Assembly: GCA_028274465.1 (NCBI GenBank) | Contig: CM051455.1 | Location: 125,461,462 to 125,525,461 of the forward strand | Source of the DNA: Plantago ovata | Lineage: Eukaryota; Streptophyta; Magnoliopsida; Lamiales; Plantaginaceae | Direction: 5' to 3' | DNA: 64,000 bases | In this document: one piece after another, positions 34,501 through 43,945 of the stretch | How the letters are laid out: the number at the start of each line of letters is the position of its first letter | Numbering within the stretch: the first letter of the stretch is position 1 | Program-made: the position numbers and the translations under genes | Notes under the pieces: model-generated | Seen by the model: only the letters and a program-made list of their open reading frames with translations | Database searches by the model: none | Told to the model about the DNA's origin: nothing

Positions 34501-35871
34501 GTCCATTCGCCTATATCTTTTCCAGTTGCTGACGGACTTAGCAACTTGTGACAAAGTGGTTCTTTTGAAGTTCAAGTACAGTTCCTCAGAACTTACTTGT
34601 TGATCTTCAGTGATGATTACCACTTCAGTGGTCTCCTTTTGAGCCTGAAAAAGAACATTATTTAGATCAGGAATGGTTTGGAAAATTGTTTTAGAGTTCA
34701 AAGCTGAAACATGAATTACCTGCTGAGATTCAGCAAGCTCATGTTGTACAATTTCCATTCCTTGAGGAGCTTGAATAGCATCCTCCATTTGTTCGTCCTG
34801 AAATAAATTTGAGTTAGATACAAGTACTAAGCTGTCAAACTTAGTTTGATTACCAAAAACATTAACTACCTGCTGAGCAGGGAGTGGTGGTTCTGGTGCA
34901 GAGGCTTCAGCAACCATCTGAGTTGCATCTTGAGAAGTCTGTAGAGATAACATAATATTAGCAAAAGAATAAGTTTCAGAATTTGAATTTTTACTGATGG
35001 TTGAATTAACTACCTGCTGAAGAAGGATAGGTTGTGGCTCAGTCCTTCAGCATTAACAGTTTCTTCAGCTTCTTGGACTGTTTCTTCAGCAGACTTCTTG
35101 TCTTGCTCTATTTGAGAAAGCTGTGCGGTTTCAGCAATCTCCCTTGTCTCTGAAATGACAAGTTGAGCAGAAGCATCTTGACCCTTGAGCTCACTGCTTG
35201 TCATGAAGAATCAATGGATTTGTTGGATGATTCTTCAATCTCCAACACCATTGTTGGCTTATAGCTTCCAGTACAAGCTGGACTTTGTCAATTGATGTCT
35301 TGGGTGAACTTGGGCCAGTATCTCAGCATCACGAGATGCGTCGTTGAATAATGCTTCTTTGTGTTTCAGCAACTTCTGGAACTGGACCATTGCTGTCTCA
35401 GCAACTGGTCATTCAGCAAGCGGGTTTCAGCAACTTGATGAGTTGCTTGTTCAGCAACCATCTTTTCAGCAGCATCAGCAAGTGCCGCTTTTGCAGATCA
35501 GCAGCAATGTCACTTGCTGGTTCCATAGTTGGATCATCTAAATTATCTACAATGTAGATATCTTGGAACTTGGGCAGGATTTCATTTCCACTGCTGGTGG
35601 TCTGTTTCAGTAGAAGTATCAACGTTGAGTCGATTTGAAGGCTTCCGCAACACTTCAATGTTGCTGCATAGGCTTCAGTAACTCCTTGTCAACATCTACT
35701 GGCAAATGTTTCAGCATTTGTCTGGGAATTGTCTGAGAGGTCTTGGACAACAGGAACTGATTGCGAGCCAGTGTTTTTTCTTGTGTTGCTGGTCGTTTCC
35801 TCTTGGTACGGCTTTTGCTGATGACGCTGCACGTGTTGTGTGTGTGTGTTATCATCAGCTTTCCTCTTTTT
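31580..35871 (-). mobile_element. Unclassified TCAGCAA-rich segment with a long ORF
   Basis: The segment from a G run (31590-31601) to the assembly gap is marked by dozens of TCAGCAA(C/G) on +, that is TTGCTGA on -, in both coding and non-coding parts. GACTAGAGGGGGGG then GTGAATAG at 31583-31607, and TTTTATAGTGG near 31876, are patterns I associate with 3' regions of plant LTR elements. It encloses a 995-codon minus-strand frame. More of the same coding-like, motif-rich sequence continues upstream to the gap. The class is not resolved. Confidence 0.35.
31966..34953 (-). CDS. 995-codon protein of unknown function
   Basis: Minus strand, ending WVTNYMEL. Blocks in order: Gln/Ala/Pro-rich head (1-110); a folded-looking part at about 115-235 (LYLNFKRTTLSQVAKSVSNW, SNLIAQIRENMKAKF); an acidic, Gln-rich low-complexity part (about 245-345); three tandem units based on LTTGETPV(I/V)E around 435-480; a helical, coiled-coil-like part (590-720); a basic nuclear-type patch (KSTRKRN, KKRKTAAE, KSRRRRQIQEEKR); and a conserved-looking C-terminal domain (850-995, WILKLEDLLVNEFFPTAILNQMF, PYEYFYL). 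I do not recognise a family. The recurring (V/L)AE tripeptide reflects the TTGCTGAA motif. An intact frame this long suggests it is recent or selected. An element-borne ORF is likelier than a host gene. Confidence 0.55.
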   Translation of the reverse strand: MLSLQTSQDATQMVAEASAPEPPLPAQQVVNVFGNQTKFDSLVLVSNSNLFQDEQMEDAIQAPQGMEIVQHELAESQQVIHVSALNSKTIFQTIPDLNNVLFQAQKETTEVVIITEDQQVSSEELYLNFKRTTLSQVAKSVSNWKRYRRMDFSDLHLHLSNEKKRSSLLKLETFVHSILPEEMTYSQQMSSNLIAQIRENMKAKFKSASPAEQAVMLKGSFVLVVADPHKINEEEEVTSVALYKHLELVILTDDDEEEEDENIPTDPSDDEGKDSKDKKDDDDDNQGPSPDAGGLKLTVAENTSQENQQAEQQQPQQESQPPPAVAENQAPVQGADTEEEYARKRAALKNGKSLVSGAKVTEENLDDDDEQDEDYQRALQNSLLIHARHTQDLEIGQSSGVRSKEVPSLPFTTGETPVIESRTQLKLTTGETPVIESQTLPSATTQLKLTTGETPVVEFELLPSATTQQKGSEAADLGSKVAELDESEDDDYLSENEDEQSKRDPKVVQIPPPDYINDLDDGLRVELLIKDDQFASELKVHSLTPHLVPFPRVEEFTPRILALKKVHDACKAEDEALLAESPLDFGKILATVLRRTTTLKIAQKDISLYHKSYEEDVSQALKLAKTALVKAQTFLDEKAATEKRHEENMMSIQKELSKMTSDQQQIIMKYNSLSTLAENCNEFYSLHITPMLQSMSKGEKKSTRKRNQTPPAVDEPLPIEPLAEKEQSSKRQAESELNSASIKKRKTAAETQDFCHTESHQNLNEDDEDDDNQTIAQAIRARPLTALTPSGHSKHFSSHSSAKDQDNAKSRRRRQIQEEKRLASIAIGSDIEYTKTSNDETTQNVIRNIHGCWILKLEDLLVNEFFPTAILNQMFTWIELKVQRNQREESLPRNIAGRWLNLEVSVRRIAIGKTYRQEPNLIKPPGIAYYSDPVTKKTKKRLGLIPYEYFYLTAKDQEEDLLWLRKIHPKSISNTQLLHASNWGMHLWVTNYMEL

Positions 35872-35971
35872 NNNNNNNNNNNNNNNNNNNNNNNNNNNNN
35901 NNNNNNNNNNNNNNNNNNNNNNNNNNNNNNNNNNNNNNNNNNNNNNNNNNNNNNNNNNNNNNNNNNNNNNN
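35872..35971. other. Assembly gap (100 N)
   Basis: Exactly 100 N, true length unknown. It removes whatever lies upstream of the 995-codon frame and its N-terminal or promoter region. Confidence 0.95.
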
Positions 35972-36444
35972 CATGTGTACACTTGTTGCAAAGCTTAAAG
36001 AGGTCTGTGTGTTTTCCTACAAATATATAGAAGTACGTACTACAATCCTACTCGTATAATTCTGGACTCGAAACTGAGCCCATTAAACATAGTTTATTAC
36101 TTCTACATTAGGTAGGTACGTATGAAAAGAGTTCCCACTGGCTGGCTGTCACCATAAGTGAACAACCTATAATTGCATCCTGTAGTAAAGACCAACTTAA
36201 TTTCACAACTACCCGGCCGTGGGTAAATTATTTCTATTTTAAAAAACGTGCTCATCGAAAACTAATGCATACTCCGGCCCTGTTCTATTCGTTCGTCTAT
36301 GGACGGATTTATGTTGAAGGCCCCATAAGTTATTTTTCCAATAATAACCTATAAAAATTAATTTGCACCCATAGATATTTTAGAATTCTGATACAACATC
36401 AATTACCACTTGAATTGAATTTCATCTATCTATATTTTATTCTA

Positions 36445-38822
36445 CAGAAAATTACATAAAAGAACCACTCTAGAGCACATAATTGCTAAAACAACCATTT
36501 TAAAAAACATCTTATAAAAAAAGTCATTCTATTTTTTTGGTGCCCTAAAATACAAGTAGTCTTACAAAAAAGGCCATTCTATTTTTTGGTGCCCTTAAAT
36601 CTAATCAAGTAGTCTCCAATATACATCTTACAAAAAAGGTCATTCTATTTTTTTTGTGCCCTAAACTCTAACCAAGCATTCTCTATCTCTCTAATCTGGA
36701 AGAGAATATGAAATTGGACTCCAATTTCTCGCTAAACTGATTTCTAATGGTGTCTTTTACGTCTATTAGTGTTAATTAATTACTAATTAATTATATTTAA
36801 CTATTTTTTAATCTCCTAATTAATATTTATATTTATATACAGAAACTAATGAAACTAGCATTTGTGTTGTCGAAACTAATGAAACTAGCATATGTGTTGT
36901 TGAATCTAATGAACTAGCATTTTGTGTTCACTTGTGATGCTGAAACTAGCATTCGTGTTTGCCGAAACTAATGAAACTACCATCTGTGTTGCTGAAACTA
37001 GCACTTATGATGTTGAAAACTAGTGAAACTAGTAGTTGTGATGCTAAAACTAATGAAACTAGCATTTGTTTTTATGAAACTAGCTTTTTTATTGCTGAAA
37101 CTATTGAAAACAAACATTTTAGTTGTTGAAACTAATGAAATTATTATTTTATGATGTTGAAACTAGTATTAACAGTTAGTTGCATAGAGTTTCTGTTAGT
37201 TTTTGAAATTAGCTTTTTGTCTGAAACTAGTTTATGAAACTAGGTTTTATGTGTTGAAACTAGTATTTGTGTTGCTGAAACTAGCACATGTGATAATGAC
37301 ACTAATGAAACTAGCATTTTGTGTTGTTGAAACTAGCACTTGTGATGATGAAACTAATGAAACTAGCATTTGCATTGCCGAAACTAATGAAACTACTATC
37401 TGTGTGCTGAAACGAGCATTTTGTGTTGCTGAAACTAGCACTTGTGATGCTGAAACTAATGAAACTAGCATTTGCATTTCCGAAACTAATGAAACTAGTA
37501 TTTGTGTGCTGAAACTAGCATTTTTGTAAGATGAAACTAGCACTTATGATGGTGAAACTAATGAAACTAGCATTGTTGTTGTTGAAACTAACACTTATGA
37601 TGCTGAAACTAATGAAACTAGCATTTGTGTTGATGAAACTAGCGTTTTTGTTGCTGAAACCAACACTTATGATGCTCAAACTATTGAAACTAGCAATTAT
37701 ATATGATGCTGAAAACTAATGAAACTAGCATTTTGCCGTTGAACTAGGATTTGTGTTGCTGAAACTAATGAAATTAGCATATGTGTTGCTGAATCTAATC
37801 AAACTAGCATTTTTTGTTCACTTGTGATGCTGAAACCAATGAAACTAGCATTCGTGTTTGCCGAAACTAAAACTAGCATCTGTGTTGTTGAAACTAGAAT
37901 TTTTGTTGCTGAAACTAGCACTTATGATGTTGAAATTAATAAAACTAGCATTTTGTTGTTAAAACTAGCAGTTGTGATGCTGAATCTAATGAAACTAGCA
38001 TTTGTGTTGCTGAAACTAGCATTTTTGAAACAAATGAAATTAGCATTCGTGTTTGCCGAAACTAATGAAACTAGCATTTTTGTGGCTGAAACTAGGACTT
38101 ATGATGCTTAAACTAATTAAAACAGCAGTTAGTCGTTGAAACTAGCATTTAGTTGAGACTAGGATTTATGTTGTTGAAACTGATGAAACTAGCATTTGTG
38201 TTGCTGAAACTAGCATTTTTGTTGCTGAAACTAGCACTTATGATACTGAAATTAATGAAAATAGCATTTTTTTGTTAAAATTAATGAAAATAACATTAAT
38301 AGTTAGTTTCAACTAGTTTCAACCAGTTTATAAAACTAGCTTTTGTTTGAAACTAGCTTCTGAAACTAATTTTTTGTCTAATACTAGCTTCTGAACTAGT
38401 TTTTATGTGTTGAAACAAATATGAAACTATTTTTTTCATTTAAAATAATGATTTATATTTTTATAATTATAGTTTTCATATTTTTTAATTTTTTTTAGTT
38501 TAGCATAAATAAGTTTTAGAGTTAATTTAATCATTTTATAAAGTTAAAAACTAATTTTAAAGGTTAATTTTAGGAAAAATATGAAATTAACCGTTAGTTT
38601 CAACTTTTTCCAGTCATTTTTAGCTAGTTTCAGTCATTTTTTGCTAGTTTCAGCTAGTTTCGGTGGCTGAAACTAGCTTCCGAATTTCAAAATATTTATT
38701 AAATCTACTGTAGCGAGTTTTTGAAATCCGGATCTACTGTAGCGAACTTTTTGTAATTGTTTTTTGAAGGTTACTGTTTTTGCAATTAATGTTGTATATT
38801 GGTTTATATATGTATTTTTCCT
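36445..38822 (-). mobile_element. Non-autonomous Mutator-like element packed with GAAACTAGCA
   Basis: The right end, read in reverse, gives AGGAAAAATACAT then ATAAACCAATA and CATTAATTGCAAAAA. It matches the terminus of the ULP-bearing element at 56550 at 38 of 46 positions. The left end (CAGAAAATTACATAAAAG, then CACATAATTGCTAAAA) is a more diverged copy of the same terminus. Between them, 36840-38340 holds several dozen GAAACTAGCA decamers, the reverse complement of the GCTAGTTTCA decamer of the larger element, plus a threefold 55-65-bp repeat at 36520-36680. It has no credible coding frame. A 9-bp duplication is not convincing. I read it as a deletion derivative in minus orientation. Confidence 0.7.
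36840..38340 (-). repeat. GAAACTAGCA decamer field
   Basis: Spaced copies, usually 15-40 bases apart, of (T)GAAACTAGCA, often preceded by GTTGCT. Open frames at 37203-37529, 37531-37719 and 37824-38111 only mirror the motif (TSIC, ETNETS, KLALM repeats) and are not genes. Confidence 0.95.
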
Positions 38823-38829
38823 ATTATAT

Positions 38830-39330
38830 AAAGAAGATTTCTTCATGATGACCTAGTTCAATCATTCATGTCACAAAACATCACCTACTAGGGTTACTGC
38901 GCAATTTAAAAATAAACAATACATTAGTATATAAATTTAGTGAACATGTTTATTTAATTGGAATAGTTGTTAAAATATAAATATAAAGTGGTGGCAAAGT
39001 TGTTACATACGTAGTGTATAAAATAAAATAATATTTTTAATATGTGGAGTAGTTTTACTTTTAGAAAATGAGTAATAATTTGTGGGACACCTAAAAATAA
39101 AAAAATGTCATTACCTTAGCTTTTGGGTATTGGAAATCATGTAGTACCTGGTACCACGGTTCACTTCTAACAAAGTAATACCACCCTAAAACGAATTAAG
39201 AATTTAAACTTGAGAGGGCGAAATTACATATTACATATATAGGGTTTGTTTTAGAGATTCATGCGAGGGGGTGCAAAATTTTAAAAAACAATAACATTAC
39301 ATATAAAAAACATTGTTTTTGAAAATTTGT
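38830..39330. other. Spacer, no gene recognised
   Basis: AT-rich flank to the right of the non-autonomous Mutator-like element. Nothing recognised. Confidence 0.4.
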
Positions 39331-39377
39331 GTGTGTGTGTGTGTGTGCGGGGGGGGGGGGGGGGGGGGGGGGGGGGG
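39331..39377 (+). repeat. (GT)n followed by a poly-G run
   Basis: About eight GT units, a short GCGG break, then a G run of about 25 with one C near its end. It is a strong replication and sequencing obstacle and a possible G-quadruplex former. Confidence 0.9.
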
Positions 39378-39474
39378 CGGCTGGACATGCACCCCACAAA
39401 TTCCAACCCTTGGCTCCTCCCTTGCTCTCGCCTATAAATATGTATCATTCGTTAAAGATAATTAGGTACCAAAA

Positions 39475-39960
39475 TTGACAATGCATGTACATGTACAACA
39501 ACACTCATTTACGAACATAAACCATGCACCACAGCTTATTGTATCGATCATTTACATATGCTCCAAGTTGAATCAAGATCCAATCTTGTTAACTCATGTA
39601 CGACATAAAATTGGCAACCACAGTAACTCATACAAATCAGGTATCACCGATTTCTATTCACGTACCATATATTTTCATGCACGAACATGTACTATTTTGT
39701 CCGAATCATTTTTACATGTATTACTCGTACAAATCATGTACCACCAATGTTTATTCACGTACCATATATATTGATGCACGGACATGTACTACTTTGTCTG
39801 AATCGAGTTTTTACATGTATCAAACTTAATAAACCATGTACTCCATGTATTTCTTATTTTAATTATTTTTTTATATGTACCAAATCTTCAAATCCATGTT
39901 TAATACTCAAAAACATGTACAACATACATACGTATCTGAATCGAACTTGTTGAAATTTAT
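39475..39960. repeat. Degenerate ACATGTAC-rich tandem duplication
   Basis: A unit of about 106 bases (TTCACGTACCATATAT, ATGCACG.ACATGTACTA, TTTGTC.GAATC, TTTTACATGTAT) occurs at about 39656 and 39754. Partial copies on both sides share CATGTAC and CGAACATGTA. Overlapping open frames (39475-39953) just follow the repeat. No function visible. Confidence 0.65.
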
Positions 39961-40529
39961 AGAACATTCAAAAACATGTATTTTCTCCCACGAACATGTA
40001 TTTTTTTGGTACCTCTAAATTAGCGAACAATGATGATGACAATCAACTAGCTCGAGACAAACATGTATTGCATTGCTAATTACCTTACCCTCTAAGCACC
40101 TTACTGCTATAGTGCTATATAAATCATATGCACAACAACATCCATTTTGTACCACATATTTAAATCATGTACACACCAACATCCGTTTACTAACAAAAGC
40201 TATATACAGTGTATTATACATCGTGTCTCACGAAAAAATAAAAAAACTAAAATAATGATACATACTCCCATAAATTAAGATTTAATGTTGTTACCTCATT
40301 AGCACATCAAAAGTGACATATCAAATGTTTAGGAATGATGGTACTTGAACTGAAATTAGTAGCATACAAGTAAAATGATTAGAGATTACTTAATTAGAGT
40401 AGGGAATAGTAACGCCATCAATTTGGTACATAATTTAGTTACCATATACTCACATATATATATAAAAGGTTATATTGTATACCATATCAAATCAAATGTA
40501 ACTTTTTGAAAAGAAGATTTTTAGTGTTA

Positions 40530-41553
40530 TTAAATTCTGGGAATATTACATCTACCTCTCTCACTGGAGTCTCTAATCACATATCTTCCCTTCTTAGTTC
40601 AACAATTACATATGGATCCAAATTTCAACAATTCAGTTGACTGACTTAGTCATATTTGAAAACCAAACATGCCTTAGTCTTTTTTCTATTTTCTTTTTCC
40701 TTTTCTTCTCTTTTTTTTTTTTTCTTTTCATTTTTTTTTTATTTTCTTTATTTCTTCTCCAAACCTCCGGTACCGGAATCCGATCTCCGGTACCGGAGTG
40801 CAGCTCCAGTCGAAGCTTGTAGCAAGCTCTGATCGGAGCAGCAGCAAGCTCCGATCTGGAGCTTGCTGCTGGCTCCAAATCGGAGCTTGCTACCTTCGAT
40901 TTGGAGCTTGTAGCAAGCTCCGATCGGAGCAGCAGCTAGCTCCGATCTGGAGCTTGCTGCTGGCTCCAAATCGGAGCTTGTAGCAAGCTCCGATCGGAGC
41001 AACAACAAGCTCCGATCTGGAGCTTGTTGCTGGCTCCAAATCGGAGCTTGCAGTAATCTCCGGTCGTAGCTGCTGCTCCAGTTCGGAGACAGCTCTGTCT
41101 CCGATCTGGAGGTTGGTACCGGAATCCGGTACCTTTGAAGAAAAAGAAGATGACAAAAAAAAATTTAAAAAAAATTAAAATTTGGGACTTGTTTTGAATT
41201 TTAAATTTGTGGGGGTTTACTTTACAATAGTATTTGAGACCTTTTTACAATTTAAATAAGTTATGTGGGTTTATTTTATATTAAGTAGTGTTAATATTGT
41301 GGAATAGAAAAGTTTTGAGGTAAATGTGTAATAAACATAAATTTAGGTTGTTTGGGCTTTATTGAAATCTGATAATTATGCAGGGGTAAAATTGTACTTT
41401 CCAGACTTTAATTCGGGAAAAGTCAAGATCGTGGGCCTATATGTAATTGTTTCAATCTAACAGGGAAAGTTATGTAATTGTTGATCTAAGGAGGTAAAAT
41501 CCGTAATTGATGAATCTAACAGGGGGTCTGGATGTAATTCGCCCTTAAATTGT
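40530..41553. mobile_element. Mutator-like non-autonomous element with 9-bp duplication
   Basis: The element spans 40539-41544. Its ends are GGGAATATTACATC and, in reverse, GGGCGAATTACATCC, with similarity running about 75 bases inward and strongest at TTAG.TCAACAATTACATA. Flanks TTAAATTCT (40530-40538) and TTAAATTGT (41545-41553) agree at 8 of 9 positions, the 9-bp duplication of Mutator elements. The interior has a pyrimidine strip (40676-40762), a GC-rich array with CTCCGATCGGAGC palindromes (40762-41120), and an AT-rich half. There is no transposase. A decayed relative lies at 17.6-18.4 kb. Confidence 0.8.
40762..41125 (+). repeat. Palindromic CTCCGATCGGAGC array
   Basis: A unit of about 115-120 bases built from GCAAGCTCCGATCGGAGC, AGCAGC, TCCGATCTGGAGCTTGCTG and GGCTCCAAATCGGAGCTTG is repeated about three times. 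It is framed at both sides by CCGGTACCGGAATCCG-like palindromes. Open frames over it on both strands are artefacts of the repeat. The array sits inside the Mutator-like element. Confidence 0.9.
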
Positions 41554-41880
41554 AATGTAATTGATCCGAATAAATATTGATAAATTATGAATGTTAGTGA
41601 ACAAGGAGGAATGAAGATTGAACCTGGTGAATATATAATTAGAACTTAGAAGGGAGCCCTAAGAAGTGAACTTAAAAGCTTTAGGTGAAAAGTTTAATTA
41701 ATTTTGTATAGTTATCATATTATTTCAACTGGAACTTGCGTCGCACGTTACACTTGCGAAGCGTACTCGTTGTTATAATTTTATTTTTAATGTTCACTCA
41801 ATCATTGTGATGAGGGTAAAATGTGGATCGTGCCGTTTTCCTCACCATCTCCAAGATCTCCTTCGCTTAGAGTCGTTCTT
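41554..41880. other. Spacer with one unit of a TTACACTTGCGAAGCGT repeat
   Basis: No gene. At about 41731-41800 there is GTTACACTTGCGAAGCGTACTC followed by GTTGTTATAATTTT and AATGTTCACTCAATC. The same block returns at about 42705 and 42775. Confidence 0.5.
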
Positions 41881-41884
41881 GGGT

Positions 41885-42330
41885 TTATTTCTTAGCGGAA
41901 ACCTGGGGACGGGGTGGGTCGGTTAGTGGTTTACCGACCTGCCGATAGTCAGACCGGCGTTGCATTTAAGTTGAAATACCTGAAGGAATGGAAAGACAAG
42001 TAGAGAGTGGAAGTGTGTTGAGAGAGTGTAGAAGTAGTAGTGTACCTTGGCTATATATAGACAAATGTGGGTGTGAGGTGCAGCTCCCAACTGTTTGTAT
42101 TTTCGAGGGTGTAGACACTTTCGAGGGTATGAACGCTTGGTGGCTCCGAGGATACATATGTTTCGAGGGTGTCTGTCCTTCGAGGGTGTCTGATGTCGCT
42201 TCGACGGTGGCTCTATATTTCGAGGCATTATCTTAGTGGTGACATATATACTCATATCTTTGACGGTGGCTCTATATTTCGAGGCATTGTCTTAGTGGTG
42301 ACATATATACCCATATCATAAGTCTCCCAA
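41885..42330 (-). mobile_element. gypsy-type LTR fragment
   Basis: On the minus strand a TATA box (CTATATATAGCC, near 42050) is followed by a leader with ACACTACTACTTC and CTCTCTCAACAC, then CGCCGGTCTGAC, TATCGGCAGGTCGG and CCACCCCGTCCCCAG. This is the third locus in the window with the CCGGTCTGA..CGG U5 layout. A 60-base duplication (TTTGACGGTGGCTCTATATTTCGAGGCA) occurs at about 42195-42300. The body of the element is absent. Confidence 0.4.
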
Positions 42331-42589
42331 ATTTTGAGAGATGTCGTAAGTTAATCTGTCGAAACTTTCTTCTTTTTTTCTTCTTCTTTGGGAAGTATTG
42401 GGGTCTGGGTGAGACCTTTCTTTCTGATTCCCTGTTCTTTCTTTCGTGTGGATTACATCATTTTTTATGGAGTTTGTCCATGTGCTCATGTCATAAGTTA
42501 CTCCGATGTCTTGATGGGAATTGAGTACCCTATCACTTTGCATAAATAGGGTATGTACTCATGCATTTATAGTATTCATAATATTTTAA

Positions 42590-43030
42590 ATGTAATGTAA
42601 TTATTATTAATTAAGTTATTAAATAATTATTTGAGAAAGTATACAAAACCATATGATATAACTATTTGATATTTTATCTCTTTCCAGTGTGAAGAGCTTT
42701 GAAATTAGCGCAACGTTACATGTGCGAAGCGTACTCCTTATTATAATTTTGTTTGTTAATGTTCACTCAATCTTTGAACATTACACGTGCGAATCGTTTT
42801 TGTTGTTATAATTTCTTTTGTTAATGTTCACTCATTGCATTGATAAGGTATGTACCCATGTATTTATAATATTCACAACGTTTTAATTGTAATGTAACTA
42901 TCATTAATTAAGTTATTAAATAATTATTTGAGCAAATATTGTACAAAACCATATGCTATAACTATTTGATAATTTATTTATATTCCCAATGCGAAAAGTT
43001 TTGAAATTAGCGTAATATAATATTATTAGA
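42590..43030. repeat. Duplicated block of about 300 bp
   Basis: TAATTAAGTTATTAAATAATTATTTGAG, then ACAAAACCATATG.TATAACTATTTGATA and GAAATTAGCG, occurs at about 42605-42712 and again at 42905-43015. In between is GTTACATGTGCGAAGCGTAC and a second, shorter version. Together with the unit at 41731 this is a small dispersed or tandem family. No coding capacity. Confidence 0.7.
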
Positions 43031-43257
43031 GATGTGGACCTATTTATAATACTGTATGAGAAAATACCTATTTGTAATGGGTGATTGTTTTTACAACTTA
43101 TATGTAATTTTCCTTTTTTTCAAAAAAAAAAAAGAAGAAAAAGTGTTAAATTGGATAAAAATTAGAAATTGAGAGAGTGAGTTACAAACTCTCCTTATTT
43201 TGTTATTATTATATGTTAATATGTCAAATACTCATTTGTCCCACACATCTCTTTACG

Positions 43258-43521
43258 TATTCCTTTTTGGGCCGCCCCAATGAATTTTTTACGTTTTTAT
43301 TTTTGGAAGCTACCCCACAAACCATTTATATTACTTTAATCCTTATCCCCACCTTCACACTTTAGTTTAATCCTTTTCCCCACCACATACCATTTATATA
43401 TTGGACCACATTCAATTATATTAATAAATCACTATAAAACAAAGGTCATCCTAAAACAAAACCTCTCATTAAAAACCGTGCAAAAAACAAACATAGACTT
43501 TTCACTGAGACGGAGGGAGTA
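43258..43521. mobile_element. Probable Stowaway-type MITE
   Basis: The right end, read in reverse, is TACTCCCTCCGTCTCAGTG, a typical Stowaway terminus with TA target. The left end starts TATTCCTTTTTGGGC and goes on CCCCAATGAATTTTTTACG, a decayed version of the usual CTCCGTCCCAATGA. There is no coding sequence. Confidence 0.5.
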
Positions 43522-43945
43522 TGTGGACGGGCACCCTGCCATTTAGTCTCATTTGGTTCCATAGTTTACCATTTGGATACTACCACAATTTTTTTACCAT
43601 TTGGTCTCATTAGTTTTAGTATCTGGGTACTTCAATTTTAGTACACCGCTAGTTATAGTACCTAAATTCTTATAATTAGGTACCCAAGACTTTAGCATCC
43701 CCTCATTTTGGTACCGAGTACTAAATTTTTAGTACCCGACACTTAGTGTCCCGTTAGTTTTAGTACCCGGTACTTATATTTTAGTACCAAGGTACTTTTT
43801 TTTTTTTTTACCAATCAATCTAAAAATGAGACCAAATGGTAATTAATAAGACTAAATTGTAAAAAAAATTATGGTGTGATTTGAATGGTAAATAACTCCA
43901 ATTTATTTGACCATTTGGTAAAAACCCCGTATGGGGACTATCCTA
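43522..43945. mobile_element. MITE-like inverted-repeat element
   Basis: The first 80 bases (ACGGGCACCCTGCCATTTAG, GTTTACCATTTGGATACTAC, CACAATTTTTTTACC) are an imperfect inverted copy of the last 80 (read in reverse: CATACGGGGTTTTTACC, TTATTTACCATTCAAAT, CATAATTTTTTTT). Between them are several GTACC..GGTAC motifs. Class and target duplication are not clear. Confidence 0.45.

Noticed and set aside
37203-38111. Open frames with ETNETSICI repeats
   Set aside because: Direct translation of spaced GAAACTAGCA copies; no start context, splice sites or domain.
36436-38831. A 9-bp target duplication for the non-autonomous Mutator-like element
   Set aside because: The best registers agree at only 5 to 7 of 9 positions, depending on where the diverged ends are set; not convincing.
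40798-41156. Ser/Leu/Gln-rich open frames on both strands
   Set aside because: Artefacts of the palindromic CTCCGATCGGAGC array, which is open in several frames.
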